A DNA stretch of 64,000 bases from Paraspadella gotoi (GCA_051294375.1 JBJCIZ010000275.1:28119-92118), one strand, 5' to 3'. Numbered from the stretch's first letter, positions 1-13,532 are shown. Notes: a model not told the origin generated them from the sequence alone. Numbers and translations: made by a program.

Positions 1-880
1 ATAAATGTTTGCTGCTGGACACTCATTCTCTCTTCGATCTTTGATACTTCGTCCAAGTCAGAGAATTTTCTTCTAATCTTTCTCTTTTTACTTTCTTGAT
101 TTTTCTTTGCGCTTTTCGTTTGACGCTCGTCGCCGGGCTATAAAGGTGACCCGCCTTCTCGGAGAAAAGTGACCCGATTCCCTCTGGGGTAAACGGTGAC
201 CCGGGCTTCTCTGAGCACATGTGCGACCTATGGCAAGGGGCGACAAAATTTGTGCAGTGAGAAATACTAACTCGTCGACGGAAGGAAACCTGACTTTTAT
301 ATTTAATGTGTCGAGCCGGAGAGAAAATTTTAAGTCTTTTAGGGCCTTCTTATAATATAAATATAAAGCTGAAAGGGTATAGAGTAACATTTATGTACGT
401 ATAAGCCCAAAACAGCAATTGTTTCACTGGGTGGCCAAATGAGAAAAATATAGTTCACTGCCCTTAAGAAAAGGTATATAACAAATCTATAAAACGCGGA
501 ATTCTCACAGAGAAGAAAACAAGAACCTTCAATACAAAAAGCGAAACCCGCGAGGCCGACCGTGGCGTTGCGTCTTGTCTACGAAATAAGCTCCTGTGCT
601 GCTTCCTACTCAGAACCGAAAATTAACTTACCCCCCTACCGCCCCCCTTCTTCATGCGGGCCCCGAGGCAAAGCTGACCCACTTTTCTTGGACAAAGATG
701 ACCTGGGTGCCTTTTAGAATAAAGCTCCTTAAAGCTACCTGTAAAGTCTTTGCTTCCCTTTCCCGATCCCGCTCGCTATAATTGAGGATCCGCTGCCTGT
801 GCCGGCTTCAACTGAGCTTTATTTTGCGTCCTTTTTCCGCGTTTCCATTGGTAATTTCCTTTTCTTTTGCTTCTCCTATA
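1..880. other. Unassigned segment with repeated GTGACCC motifs
   Basis: I see no supported gene here. Between about 147 and 212 the motif GTGACCC occurs three times at roughly 25-35 base spacing, each within similar flanks. Short open frames exist but lack recognisable domains or splice context. The stretch around 264-282 shares a short 'gacggaaggaaa' string with the dispersed repeats at 5038 and 9474. Confidence 0.3.
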
Positions 881-1770
881 TTTTGATCCTTTGTTTTTTA
901 CCCTTGAATAACTTCCGTCTTCATCTTCTGCGTTTCATCTTTTTCTCGTGTCTCTGCATCTCTCTTTCTCTCGTTCTCATCTCTCTCTCTCTCTCTTCTC
1001 CTCTCATCTTCCTCTCGGTCTTTCTCTCTCTCTCCCAATCTCTATTTCATTCTTTCCTTTCTTCGCGTGTCCCTTCCCCCATTTCTCACTGTATTCTGTT
1101 TCTCTTTTTCCTTTTCCCCACTTTTCTTCGGGTTCCTCCTTGTTCTTTTCCTTCCCTTATCCTTTGCTCCTCTTTTTCCATAAAGTCCTTTCCCTGTCTA
1201 TTTTTTACTATACTTACCTCCTTTTTCGTTTTTCCTCGCCTTCCTTTCTCTTTCCTTTTCCTATACCTCTCTTTTCTCTTTTCCTATTATTCATCCTCCT
1301 CCTTTCCGTTCCATCTCAATATATACACACAATAACAATATACAATATTTCCACCTGTGTTCCTCATTTCCTTTTCTCCATTCCTGTTGCCTCCTCCCTT
1401 TTTCTCACGCTTTCCTAATTTTTTCTCCTGTGGCGGCTGCCTTTTCTTGTGCGCTCCCTTTCCTGTCTTTTTTTTCCTCTCCCGGAGACTCGAATCCGCC
1501 CCAAAAACAAAAATTTTCGTATTGGATTTCTTCGATCATCGTCGCACTTGCGGCTTCATCTGTTCACGCCACCCTTTTCATCTCATTACTCCCCTGCGTT
1601 TCTCTCTTCTCTTCTCTCTCTCTCTCTTCTCTGCTCTCCTTCCCTCTCTCTCTCTCTCTCTCATCTCTTCTCTCTCCCTTTTCCCACTCCCTCTTCTCCC
1701 TTCATATTCTTGTGTCACTTTTTCCCTCCCCCCTTCTTGTCAGTTAGTTTCACTTATTTCAGGTCACGTT
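880..1770. repeat. Pyrimidine-rich low-complexity tract
   Basis: Nearly 900 bases are dominated by C and T on the plus strand, with several TCTCTC runs. Every forward frame translates to Ser/Leu/Phe-rich strings, which is why long but meaningless open frames appear. No gene is called. Confidence 0.85.
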
Positions 1771-1844
1771 GACCAGAGACAAGTTTCCAATGGAAAGAAA
1801 TGGGCGCCATAACTTAGTTAAAAAACATTTGCCCGGTCTGCGCT

Positions 1845-2215
1845 GAAAGGATTGAGAAAGAGCAGAGAGAGAATGAGAGAAGAGAAAGGGTGAAAAATGA
1901 GAGAAGAGAGAGGGACGAGAGAGATGTAGAATGAAATGAGAGAGGAGAAGAGAGAGATGAGCATGAGAAAAATACAGAGAGAAGAGAGAAGTAAAAAAAA
2001 AAGAAAAACTCGTAGCAGAAGAAATCTACAACCCAGAGAAGTGCAGCTGGAGGCAGGGCGCGGAAGAAAAAACGGTACGCGAACATTGAGATGAAGGAAT
2101 AGAGAGACGGTCATGAAGAGAGTAGAGGAGGAGGCTAAGGGAAACAGAAAGATTATTGAGAGTAGAGAAAAAGAAGAGAGAGAGAAGCGACAGAGGAAAG
2201 AGAAAAGTTTTCCCA
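1845..2215. repeat. Purine-rich (GAGA) tract opposite in sense to the preceding pyrimidine tract
   Basis: About 370 bases are dominated by A and G on the plus strand, with many GAGAGA runs. The pyrimidine tract before it and this tract could fold back roughly on each other, but I see no exact long inverted match. Minus-strand open frames here are compositional artefacts. Confidence 0.75.
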
Positions 2216-4983
2216 TCCTATGTTTTTTTTTTAGGTTCCTCGAATTCCGCTGGATGCAGCGGCAAAGACTGGTTTAGACATCGACGAAGCATCGAGGTGA
2301 AAAAAAAATAAAACAATAGAGTCAGAGGGAAAGTCAGTGGAAAACGACATACAGTGCAATACCGGGCACGACCTCATCTAAAAAAGAGATGGGTGGTTCA
2401 GATAGAGATGAGTGGAGGAAGGGGGCAAGGATTGGGTATAACCGAGGGTGGTCGGTGGGCTATAGTGATTGAAAAATTAATTATAATAACACAAAGCAAA
2501 ATATCCATCCTAGTTTTATAGAGCAGCGCCTTAATAGGAAAATAGAACATCAAAGATGCGCTCGAAAACGCCTATTTAACAACGTACAACTTTAATTAAA
2601 TACTCGTGAAGCGATTCGTCGTGCAACAAGATCAACCCTTGCTGGTTTAAGATAGAACCCCTTTTGGCTGCCCTTTGGAACCCTCGTCATAAAAATAAGT
2701 CGCTTTATTCAATTCAATAATTATATAACTCTTGAAAGGTCAATAACAACTTTTCCACAACGATTACAAATATAATTCAACAACAATAATAAACGGACGA
2801 AATACCTGAAGCTTAGCGTTTAACGAAAAATGATAAACAAGTATAGTTGATAACGAATATTTTGGAGAGATAAAAAGAGAAATTAAAAGCAGATAAAAAC
2901 GCCGATTTAGTCTGCTTGAAATTCGAATGAGAGAAACTTGACCAATTATAAGGAGGAAGGAACTAGGCCAGCCCGCGCCGCCGAACGACCCGATCTTCAC
3001 GACGTAGCTTAGGTTAGAAGGGCATTCTTTGGTGACCTGAGGTTTATCTTGCTATTGACCGGCAGGGTCAACCCGGGCAGTCGTAAGTATTTACTATATA
3101 CAATATCCTATCCACATATTGGTCACCTCCCTCCGCCAATTAATCTGATTACCAATAATTATTGACCCCCGGAGGGTAAAGGTAAATGGGGAAGTGAGAA
3201 GGGCGGCGGGGGGGCAAACCATAACACGATCCTCCTTTGAACCAAGACCGCTCATGAGAAGACAGAGCATTCGCGTCTCGTATCATACAGACTTCAACTG
3301 AGTGTTGGGCCGAGTTGAGTCTTATATAAAAAACAAAAAAACGAGTGGCGAGTCGTATAAAAACTCTGCAAAACTGCTGTTTCTTTGTTTTTTTTGTGTT
3401 TGTTTGGTTGCTCGGCATCGGAGGATAGGGGGCGGCGGGAAGGAGCAGGGTTAGCCAGCGGTTACGGTACAATTTTACTTTCTAGGAGTGCACCCCGAGA
3501 TCAATTTTCCGTTTTTCCGGAGACAATTGACGAAATGTAATATTATTTATATTTATATACAAATTATGGTTACTGACAACTTTTAAAGTCACGAGGAGAT
3601 TAGTCTGTCCTCTTGATGAGATTCAAATCATCGTCTGATAATTATAAATATCCGTAAATGCTTAAAAACGCTTCAATTTTAAGAGTCACGAAGTTTCTAC
3701 ATAACTTGATGCCTCCTTCTTGTACGTGTTTTTCATTTCAGTGGATGGCTCCTTATGTGCTTTAAGTTTTACCTATAATTATAACAAGGTATCCCCCGCA
3801 TTATATTTTAATTCTCTTTTCATCCATGACGTAACCTTATCGAATTTAAAATGGGTGCTAAATAAAACAAATTAATATTGCTGTGACCTCGAAAGATTTT
3901 TTTTTATTAGAAGTAAAATGAACACACATGATGCACAGCATTTAATACACAAAAAATACAGACGAGTATTCAAAGTGACTAACGACCCATATCGTGAAAA
4001 CATAACGACTGGAAACACCTATATCATGACATCACTTCACAATTAAAAATTTCTTAGAATGTTAAAAAATAAAAGTAAAATGATTACCAATAAATAGTAA
4101 AAAATACCCTGGAACTTAATTGCGCAGAAAATTGTGATTAAAATTAATTTTCCAATCCCACATTTATTTCTCATCTCGCGAGAGTCATTTATGCTTATCG
4201 AAAACATTTCAAGCATTCCGACGAGTCTACAAACCTCACAGCACCACAACGCCGCGTGCCTCTCATCAGACCCTACTCGTGTCCCCTCTTTTCCTCCTCC
4301 CCACTCTGTGTTTCCTCTCGACAAAATGTCTCCTTGTGCGCTCATTTTTCTTTCTTTTACCTCATCTTTTGCTAGCAATAAATATCTTCCCTCCCTTCTT
4401 TTTTTTCTAATGTTCCGTACGGGTCTCTTACCTGTAGCAGCCACAGGAGGGCAAGGTCATTCCGCGCCCTCTTTCTTTTCGCGATACCCTTGCGACCACT
4501 TCGACTCTCTGGCAGTGGCCTTTCTCTAGGCCCCAACGACCATCTCGGCTTCGTACTCTTCTTTCCTGCTATCTCCGTAAGATCTCGTTCCCTTCATCCG
4601 CTCACTCTCTCGGCGCGGTTCGCTCACTCGGAGTCGACGGACACGCGTGTTCAATCCGGTTGGGCTCCTTATTTCCTCGCAGTAATGACTCTCATCTTTT
4701 CTCCTCCTCTCTCTCTCTTCTCTAACGATTTCAAATTAAATTCATCTACTTTTTTCGTCTGTTAAGGAATCTCAAACGAGAGTTAAAGACACTCTGGAGA
4801 GGTTCTAGTTAAGTTAGGTGCTTCTTAGGAATTAGAGGTTAACAATTTAAGGGTTACGCTAGATATTAGATATGATATATAGGGAATAAAGCAGTTTAGG
4901 GTTAATATATAAAGGTCTTGTGAATTAGTGTTAAAGCATTTACTCTGCACACGAGGAGGAGATCATCCCTCGTGAAAACGCCG
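2216..4983. other. Unassigned AT-rich intergenic DNA
   Basis: No domain, RNA gene or repeat family was recognised. Open frames at 3149-3472 (minus) and 4134-4529 (plus) have no recognisable motif. The segment 4240-4740 is richer in CT and contains short TCTC runs. Confidence 0.4.
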
Positions 4984-5290
4984 TCACCCGGGTTGAGAAA
5001 GAAGCTGACGGAGAATGCGTCCGGAAACTAATATATTGACGGAAGGAAAATCTATACTGAGACAAAAAATGAGGGTAAAAAAAGGGAGAGAAGCTAGTAG
5101 GAGATTAGAGAGGAGGGTGAACTGAATCTCGTGAACGCGGCGCGGCCGAAATTCCCTGATGAAGCCAGGCTCCAACACGAGATGTGCGGTGAATGCCCAC
5201 TCGCAGATTGGGCTCCATGGTGGCCGGAGAGGCCCTTCGCGCGCGGGATCAGCCATATGCACCCGCGTCTGTCATATCACCTTATATTAC
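4984..5290. repeat. Dispersed repeat, independent copy of the 9440-9670 sequence
   Basis: From about 4990 the sequence follows 9450-9665 (and its duplicate 17160-17400): both share 'aatatattgacggaaggaaaa', a run beginning 'actgagacaaaaa', then 'gtgaactgaatctcgtgaac', and end near 'gacccgcgtctgtc'/'cacccgcgtctgtc'. This copy has about 75 extra bases near 5160-5260. The family is unknown and no terminal features are clear. Confidence 0.6.
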
Positions 5291-6902
5291 TGGCGCTGCT
5301 CCTCGTCGCCTCCCCGCGGTCAAAGTATTTGATGAGGCCCCATTTTCCGTATCAGAGCCTTGAATGTCGTGAGACTCAATCTGTGCTTGGTCCTAAGTGA
5401 GTAGTGAAACGTTGCTAATATCTGTGAATGTGTATCGAGGATTAAAAGACGCTGAGAATGGGTTGGGCTCTTGACGTAGGGGGACAATCATCCCATATAA
5501 AAACAAATCAAATTGCGAGAGGGCGTCACAATCTTAATAAGAAACGGTGGCCATTGGCGCATTGATAATGTTGGTCCCAGCTATATCGCGTGTATTTAAA
5601 GTGTATGGGTTTCGCATTGTGGCTGAATCATTTGCGCCGGATAATAGTGGTTAAACGGGGAAACGAACCATTTAGAAAACCACAGGATGATGTTGGGCGG
5701 ATCGCTCCGAAAACCCCAGGCCGCGCCAAGGACACCGGACGCCGCATAGTGGTGATATCCGGATGGTGAACTCACACTTGGATTAAGAGTTGGCAGTTCG
5801 ATTTGTTAGATTAGATTACCTGGATGATTATAAGCCTAGGGCTAATTTAGCAATTCTCAACAGGTTGTCTAAGAGTTCAACTTCCTAGTGTTGGATTGCT
5901 AAATAGTCACTTCTACTATTGAGACGGCATGAATTATACATGGCGATTTTCCTCCAGCATCAGGAGGTGCAGAAGTTGATTAGTTGGGAGGAGAGTCAGG
6001 AGTTTTTTTTTGTTCCCGGTGTTCTTTTACAATTCTTTTGGCGAATTCAATATTCTCATTTTCTTGTTCTAGCTCTAATATATATATTGGACTCTTCCTT
6101 AAATGGAGCGTTCATCGCTGGAGGAAGAAGCATTTGAAACTAGGTATTATGCTTTTGTCACTGCAGTTGCTTTTAAGATTAAATCGGTCAGGTTTGCCAA
6201 TAGTCAACTGGTCCAATCAACTTGCCAATCATTCAGCTTGTCTTTTGCCATATAGAAAAACTTTAGAAGCTCCAGAGCTCCTCTTGACAACTTTGCCGCT
6301 TTACTTTCTCTTTAGTATATTTTTACATTTACACAATTAATCACATGTTGTTTCACACTGCGCCATAATAGATAAAGATATATGTTTGTGTTGGGATTCG
6401 GAGGATGAGGGATGGGTAGGTTGGGGTATGGTGGTTGGGAGTGTGAGTAGGACTTTATTAATCTGCTTTTTCTTTCTTTTTTACAAATTTTATTTTTATT
6501 TTCTTTTGAGTATATTTTCACTTTTTACCACAAATTAAAGCGCAACCACTAATGTTGCTTATTACTGGTTTTGTCAATTTGACTTCTCTATACAATTTAT
6601 TTTGATTACATTTGAAAAAAAATTAGTGAAACTGAACTTTATGAGAATCGCACCAAATAATTTTTCTCTTTTTTGTGGACTTTGTATTACTAAACATAAT
6701 GAAGCAGAATGATAAGAGCAGGATTAAACCGCATCACTCAGCAAGTAAAAATTTTTCAAGGTGGTCTTATTGTGTCAGCACAGACAAAATGCTATAGAAA
6801 CCTCTGATAATCAATCACAGTAATACAGAGACTGTCATATAAACTCTCAGTCACCACTCTTTTTAGCAACTTGCAGTGTTGAGGAGACACAAAGGGGAGA
6901 GG
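5291..6902. other. Unassigned intergenic DNA
   Basis: A GC-richer patch at 5640-5790 and short open frames at 5919-6340 show no recognisable domain. No repeat partner was found elsewhere in the window. Confidence 0.35.
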
Positions 6903-7479
6903 GCGAATTATGCACGTCATTTTGTTCCATTTGAATTTTACGATTTCGAATTGATTGTAGGCGACCCTGCGGTGTGGCAAATGCATATATTTATTGAGAC
7001 ATTAACTTGTGGTCAAGCAGACAAATCAAATACGTGACTGTCACCAAATTCTTCCAATCACTTGCCTTTTCTAGCTCCAGTTTGGCCACCTTAAAATTAC
7101 TTAGCCATTCATTTTTATTTAATCTACAAGAGATTATAAACATCATACATTTGAAATATTTTGTGAATAAAGCTAACATTAACCTCCTTGCAAAAATAGC
7201 AGAACTGATTGGTGAGAAACTGCTTCATTTGATATACAAGACGATAAGTGAGTTTAACACCAAGTGAGTTTAGAACTGAGACTGATAAAATTGCAGATTT
7301 TGACTCAAGGCTTGTTGACGGGTTGAAGGGTTTTGGGGGTTGGATGGGTTGGGAGGGGGTTTATGAGAGTTGGAAGAATTTTTATTTACATGATGGTAGT
7401 GACTAAATTACTGAAGAATCATTTTTGATTCAAGGCTCGTTGGCAGCATTGATGTAATAACATTAAAATAGCAAAGTCG

Positions 7480-9110
7480 TTTGTTAATAATAACAACAAG
7501 GTGGAATAGTTTTATTTGCTTTTGCTGGGGGTGAAGGGGTTGGGGGTAAGTTTGGGGGTGAGGGGGCTGGAGACATTTCCAATTCAATTTTGAAAACTGG
7601 AAATGGATTCAGTTTTCTCCCAATTTTTTGGGCAATGACTGACTCTAGATGATGACAAATGTTTTCAGCATTAAAGACTGACCTCGATTCACACAGTAGC
7701 TGAATGACAAAAGCAGCAGCATAATCTCTGACAGAAAAAAAAAATCTGACATAATTTTTTGTCAGTGACTGACAGCCTTTAGCAGGTTTGACCACTGACA
7801 GGTTTGTCTGAATGATGACAGGGACAGAATTCGCGGAAGACTGACAAAAGGATGATGACAGTTGCACCGACGAATGATGGACGATCACAAACTTTTAAAC
7901 TTACGAAACATCCGGCTCTCTTTTCTGTAAATCCTTTCGATCCGTCGAACAGGAAGGGAGGGGGGGAACGGGATCATCGGACACACTGTAGTTGACCACG
8001 GAGATTCGAGCCTCGAATCTCGGAAAAATCTTTTTTATTTAGTTTCAACAACTATATTTCATTTTTTTCGACGGCGAGACGCGATGATTAACGGGGGGAG
8101 AGCGAAACGAAGGTGACTCGACGACCGCAGAGAGAGCATCTTCGATTCGGGGGAGAGAGGATCGGCGGGGGGTAGCGGAAGGGCAGATGAGGTGGAAAGG
8201 GGAGTTCATCTTTGGGAAACGCGCGACGAAGATTTTGTTGGCATTTTTCAGTAACTAATGGTCTTTCTTAACTTCTCGGCGCCTAGGGTTCGTTAGTTTT
8301 AAGATTTCTTTTTCGGTCGAAACGAAAAAAAGAAATAAATCGACGTCAGAGGAAGGGAGAAAAGAGTCTTTTATTTCGCTTTTAGTTTCTTTGTAAAGTT
8401 CAGTTTAGTTTATGATTTTTTTTTTTCACTATTTTTTATATTCGACTTAGTTTTTTGGGGGGCAGTGTCCTTTTGGAAAAAAAATCGTCGTGCATCGCGG
8501 AGGGGGGGGGAGCATAGAGGAGTGGGTTTTCGGATTCTCTAAAGGCGATCGTAGGGGAGGAGGAGAATTCGCGAAAGTGATTTAATCGAAATGTACGTCA
8601 TCCTTTACTTGAGTCGTTCATTATGATTGCGACGGCGCGATGATCGAAGATCGGCGAAACGATCGTTTTATTAAGAGAAGCAAAAAATGTGGAGGTGGGA
8701 ATCGGAGGAAATGGAGGCAACGAGAGGGAGAAGGTGGCGATGAGGGGAGTGAGGGATTAAATAGACGTCAGTGGCGCCGGCGATTAAAAACGGCGCCGCG
8801 AAGGACTCGAGATTTGGGATTGGAGCAGAAAATTTGTTTTGCGCTGCAGTGTAGCTGATCGAAGAACGAATTCGACTAAGTTCACTCCTTAGTCATGATT
8901 CGAGGGAGAGAAAAAAAAAACGACGCCAGATTGAATCTCGTTCAAATCGATGCGATTCGCGGTAAAATTCAATCGATCGAAGTGGGGAGGTGAGACGGAA
9001 ATCAAGAGAAAAAAAATTGGAGATTTTTCGCAAAAAGTGATGCAGTTGCTGCAAAGGAAACGTAGTCTCTAATCTCGATGGAGGAAGCGATGAGGACAAA
9101 AAATCGGAAG
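7480..9110. other. Region with a minus open frame and a CpG-richer segment, gene status unclear
   Basis: A 134-codon minus open frame (7484-7888) has no recognisable domain and is broken by indels in the duplicate near 15060-15460. From about 7880 to 9110 the sequence is richer in CG dinucleotides than its surroundings, which could mark a promoter or simply a repeat. No TATA-like or splice evidence is decisive. Confidence 0.25.
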
Positions 9111-9765
9111 AAGAAATGCGATTAAATGTTTTTTGGTTTTTTTTTTTGGTCGGCAATGCGCAAAAAAAGTCGGGGTTGGGGAAACGAAGATGGAAAAAAT
9201 AAAATTTAATCCAAATATAAAGTCGTTTTTGTTTTTTGTTTTTACTTTCAATTAAAAAAAAAATAGTAAAAAAGTTTTCACATTTTTTTCTTTTTTTTCT
9301 TCATTTTCAGTTGTTTTTTTTTGTTTTTGTTTTCTCCGGTTTTCTAAATCAGTCGGTGGAGCACATCCTGGGGTTTTTTTGTGGTTAGATGTTCGAGCAA
9401 CACAATTGGGCGTCACTCTGAAAAGGTATCCTAACCGGAAGTAAAGTGACGAGAATGCGGGAAACTAATATATTGACGGAAGGAAAATTTATACTGAGAC
9501 AAAAATGAGGGTAAAAAAAGGGAGAGAGACGAGTAGGAGAAAAGAGGAAGGTGAACTGAATCTCGTGAACGCGGCCCCGAATCCCTGGGAGGAGGATGAA
9601 GAGGAGGTGAATGAGAAGGAGGGGGTAATAGACCCGCGTCTGTCTATCACCTTATATACTGAAAACTATTTTAAAACGATGTCCCATGATTAGGGCTTTA
9701 ATTTGATACCACGCCCACCTTGCTATCTCTTTTCTTTCAAAAGTTATTCAAGAAAATAACTTTTT

Positions 9766-11210
9766 AGTCGGATCTGCTTATCAGCAGATCCCGACTCTAT
9801 AATTCACTTTGTCGGTCCGTCTGTCCGCCCCCTCAATATTGTCGGTCACTAACTTATATCATGTCAGAACATCGAATTATGATAAATTATGCAAAAAAAA
9901 TGATGTCCGTCCGTCTGTCCGTCCGTCCATCCGTCCGTCCCACCTTAGCAAAAAACACCAATTACTCGTGATTGGATGGATGAATGGGAATGAAATTTTG
10001 TGTGTCGGTAGGGAAATGTGTGATTGAGCTGTATATAAAGTTTCGATGGAATCGTCCGAGTGGAAATGAGTTTAAATGGAAAAAATAATAAAATATATTT
10101 CATTATTTGAACACCAATTACTCAAGAGTGGATGGGGCGNNNNNNNNNNNNNNNNNNNNNNNNNNNNNNNNNNNNNNNNNNNNNNNNNNNNNNNNNNNNN
10201 NNNNNNNNNNNNNNNNNNNNNNNNNNNNNNNNNNNNNNNNNNNNNNNNNNNNNNNNNNNNNNNNNNNNNNNNNNNNNNNNNNNNNNNNNNNNNNNNNNNN
10301 NNNNNNNNNNNNNNNNNNNNNNNNNNNNNNNNNNNNNNNNNNNNNNNNNNNNNNNNNNNNNNNNNNNNNNNNNNNNNNNNNNNNNNNNNNNNNNNNNNNN
10401 NNNNNNNNNNNNNNNNNNNNNNNNNNNNNNNNNNNNNNNNNNNNNNNNNNNNNNNNNNNNNNNNNNNNNNNNNNNNNNNNNNNNNNNNNNNNNNNNNNNN
10501 NNNNNNNNNNNNNNNNNNNNNNNNNNNNNNNNNNNNNNNNNNNNNNNNNNNNNNNNNNNNNNNNNNNNNNNNNNNNNNNNNNNNNNNNNNNNNNNNNNNN
10601 NNNNNNNNNNNNNNNNNNNNNNNNNNNNNNNNNNNNNNNNNNNNNNNNNNNNNNNNNNNNNNNNNNNNNNNNNNNNNNNNNNNNNNNNNNNNNNNNNNNN
10701 NNNNNNNNNNNNNNNNNNNNNNNNNNNNNNNNNNNNNNNNNNNNNNNNNNNNNNNNNNNNNNNNNNNNNNNNNNNNNNNNNNNNNNNNNNNNNNNNNNNN
10801 NNNNNNNNNNNNNNNNNNNNNNNNNNNNNNNNNNNNNNNNNNNNNNNNNNNNNNNNNNNNNNNNNNNNNNNNNNNNNNNNNNNNNNNNNNNNNNNNNNNN
10901 NNNNNNNNNNNNNNNNNNNNNNNNNNNNNNNNNNNNNNNAATTGACTTGAAATTTGTATTGGGTAGGAAAGATGTGGGTGTGAAGTTGAGCTGGACAAAA
11001 TCAGTTTCGAGGACTTCATTTGTAGTAGAAATGAGTTTTAAATGGAAAAAAACAAAAAAAAACCTGTTTCACTACACTGATTATGCTTCTTTTTCCTTTT
11101 ATATTAAATGTAAATGAAGATGTTATTATTAAATCAATTAATATAATCAGTTATTTAATCAATTAGTCAATTAATTAATCATATTAATTAAATCCTCTCT
11201 GGTTAAGGCT
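9766..11210 (-). mobile_element. Helentron-like (HINE-type) element, gapped copy in block A1
   Basis: It starts at the terminal hairpin whose arms are GTCGGATCTGC and GCAGATCCCGAC (9767-9795). A CCGT microsatellite (9905-9945) and the first degenerate ~150-base units ending in 'gagtttaaatgg' follow. The 800-N gap removes the middle. The right part (10940-11200) continues with the same unit type and an ATTAATT-rich stretch. Full-length relatives are at 26703-29451 and 53932-56834. Confidence 0.7.
10140..10939. other. Assembly gap of 800 N
   Basis: Run of N. By comparison with copy 2 (about 17930-18000 onward) it hides the interior of the Helentron-like element. Confidence 1.
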
Positions 11211-11296
11211 GACGTTTATGACCATATCTCGGAAACTATTGTTGGAATTTTAAAATGTGAATATTGACATCATCCTACAGGGACTGGCATAAAAAT

Positions 11297-11423
11297 NNNN
11301 NNNNNNNNNNNNNNNNNNNNNNNNNNNNNNNNNNNNNNNNNNNNNNNNNNNNNNNNNNNNNNNNNNNNNNNNNNNNNNNNNNNNNNNNNNNNNNNNNNNN
11401 NNNNNNNNNNNNNNNNNNNNNNN
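11297..11423. other. Assembly gap of 127 N
   Basis: Run of N. The equivalent position in copy 2 (near 19540-19570) holds the right end of a sequence ending GAGGTATCT, followed by the LINE fragment. Confidence 1.
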
Positions 11424-11760
11424 TATCTAATTAAAGGGTGATATAGGACAGAGGAAGGGTGATAGGCTATTAAATTTGTTAAATGCTGATAAGGGATTAG
11501 GGATAATGGCTATTCAGGAAACACATTGCAAAGATGATGCTGATTTATGTCAGGCTGTAAGTTGGTTGTGAGTCTTCATCAGATGTGTAAAAACACTTGA
11601 TTCCGATCCTGTTGCATCTGAAGGGCTCGCATTTTTTTTCTCTTGTCAAATCATCAACATCTTGATATCAAACAAGCCAGAACAAATAGACTGCTTCTGT
11701 AAGAACAAATTTTCCATCTTTGATTTTATATAGAATTGAGAGGGATTTTTTCCCTTAATG
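11424..11760 (+). pseudogene. Non-LTR retrotransposon endonuclease (EEP/APE-type) fragment
   Basis: The frame beginning 'attaaagggtgatatagg' encodes a leader followed by GIMAIQETHCKDDAD. QETH is the hallmark of the exonuclease-endonuclease-phosphatase domain of LINE elements. About 30 residues later comes SEGLAFFFS, matching the usual Gly-[VL]-Ala-[IF]-[LF]-[FV] strand of that domain. Only about 110 residues of endonuclease are present and the frame is broken. No reverse transcriptase is adjacent. A 2.2 kb LTR-like element begins 14 bases downstream. Homologous copies: 19573-19925 (+), 32386-32700 (-), 37555-37866 (-), and a diverged relic at 41440-41720 (+). Confidence 0.6.
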
Positions 11761-11773
11761 ACAATATAAACAT

Positions 11774-12170
11774 TGTAGAAAACTATCAGTCTCCACGCTT
11801 GCGGTCCAAGGCGTTCGAAGCGTCGCCGTCCAAAAAGACGGGTTAATGACAAGAGTCTTCACTGACTGAAGAATCTCTGCAAAGTGTAGAAACGCCCGAA
11901 TTTCCCAAAGTAAACGTATATTTTGGTGACACAAAACGTAGCAGAACGTGGCAATATCGTGACAAATAATAAGTAGTGAAAACTGCGTAAAAACAACGGT
12001 TTTCGGCGCGAGCGACCGTGTATCCAAAATGTTCACGAAAACAACTGAAAATCCGGTCTCAAAAAATGCCAACGGTAAAAATATAAAATGAAGCCGATAT
12101 CGAAAACTGGGATATGATAAAGAGAGAGAGTGACCAAAAAGGACACACAAATACGAGGCGATTTCTTTCA
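11774..12170. repeat. Left terminal direct repeat of the LTR-type element
   Basis: It begins TGTAGAAAACTATCAG and ends ATTTCTTTCA. It aligns along its whole length with 13533-13938, including a short GAGA run near 12120. Confidence 0.8.
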
Positions 12171-12172
12171 CC

Positions 12173-13532
12173 CCATCAGTAAAAAAGTACATTCTTTTTG
12201 AACACTAAAGGAGAAAAAGACAAAAATCGCCAGAGTAACATAAAGCAGTACTAAAGTCTATAGTCGTGCCTGAAAAATCCGGTACTCTAAAATCCGGATC
12301 AATGATAAGTTAGATACTTAGAATTGTACGTGAAAAGCCAAGAAGAAAAAGATATCCCCATCGTAAAATTTTTAAATCAAAATTCCGAAATGGCAACATG
12401 GAGTTTCAGATACTTCAAATTGTACACAATAAAAAGATAAAAAAATATATCCCCCAATCGTAAATGACAGGTGACTAAATCCAAAAAAAAAAAATTTCCA
12501 AAAATTTTCACAAAAAAATTTGGGGCCAAAAAAAAAATTCAAAAATTCCAACCAAAATTGGCAAAATTCAAATTCACGAAAATTCGCAACATTAACTTTT
12601 TCACCTTTCCAACATTTTCAATTTTACACGTTTTGCACATTTCAGGCAGTCTTTATTCGTAGGAGTTTTAAAGTTGACACCTATCGACGGCCGATATCTG
12701 ACTAGGATTTTCATTGCCGACCGTCCTTGAACATTCTCGTCGGGTTCTTTGTTTCTCTTGGCGCAGTCATGAAGCCGACGAATGGTGGGCGTCCATTGCA
12801 GACAGGCACACCCCGAGAGAGTGGAAGTGGTGAGCGGTGTGTCCGAGCTGTAAGGCATCGAACACAGCCCTTTTTGTAGCACAAAAGGTTTTTTTAATAT
12901 CACGCCATACGAAAAGATACAGAGAGCACCGACCAATAAATGGGCTTTTTTCGCACAAAACAAACATGAAGCCTGTGCGTCGCCATACACATGGTTCCGT
13001 CCTTCGTAAAAGACGGCTGATCTCTGGGAGACTGCGTCGACTTGGGCATCGTTGTTCCAGTCGCCGTTTCTCCGCCGGCGGAATTGGTCGGTTCCTTGGA
13101 AAGATGTCGGTGGCGGAATCCTGGGGGACGAAATCCGCCTAACACAAAATAAAAATTTCGTTGAAAGAGTTGAAGAGCAGAAGCTTCGATGGAGTTGGAG
13201 AGGAAACGGGAGTCGAATCCAAAAGGCCCGTTCTTCTCCATTTTTTCGTATTTCCCTGAAGTTCGATTCTTCAACGTGTCGAACTTCTTCTTTGAAGATT
13301 CCCCATCATTGTTTCGAGTCGCGGTTCAAGTAAGTTCTTTTAAAACAATCAGGCATCTTCAGGAAGTTGATCATTGACCACAAGGAATATGTCTTGTAAC
13401 TAAATCGCGGTGTTCCTCCGCTGAGGCGGTCCGAGAAATCAAACATTTTCTCAGTCGAATGTTCTTGCTCTAATGCGCTTTTAATCCACAATCTTTAACG
13501 CCCGGTTTCCGCGAAGCCAATTCATTGTTTAC
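12173..13532. other. Interior of LTR-type element with gene-like sequence and a splice-donor match
   Basis: The left part (12300-12650) is A-rich. From about 12700 to 13330 the composition becomes coding-like. On the plus strand a frame runs through 13189-13327 and meets a perfect GTAAGT donor at 13328. On the minus strand overlapping open frames also exist. I recognise no domain. A captured host gene fragment with its splice site is one reading; chance is another. The duplicate at 20350-21680 carries the same donor-like site with indels. Confidence 0.35.

Noticed and set aside
948-1812. Overlapping 100-178 codon open frames
   Set aside because: They arise from a TC-rich tract; all frames give Ser/Leu/Phe strings with no domain.
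5640-5790. rRNA-like GC-richer patch
   Set aside because: No conserved rRNA core sequence could be recognised.
10072-11117. Long open frames of about 300 codons
   Set aside because: They consist of an assembly gap read as unknown residues.
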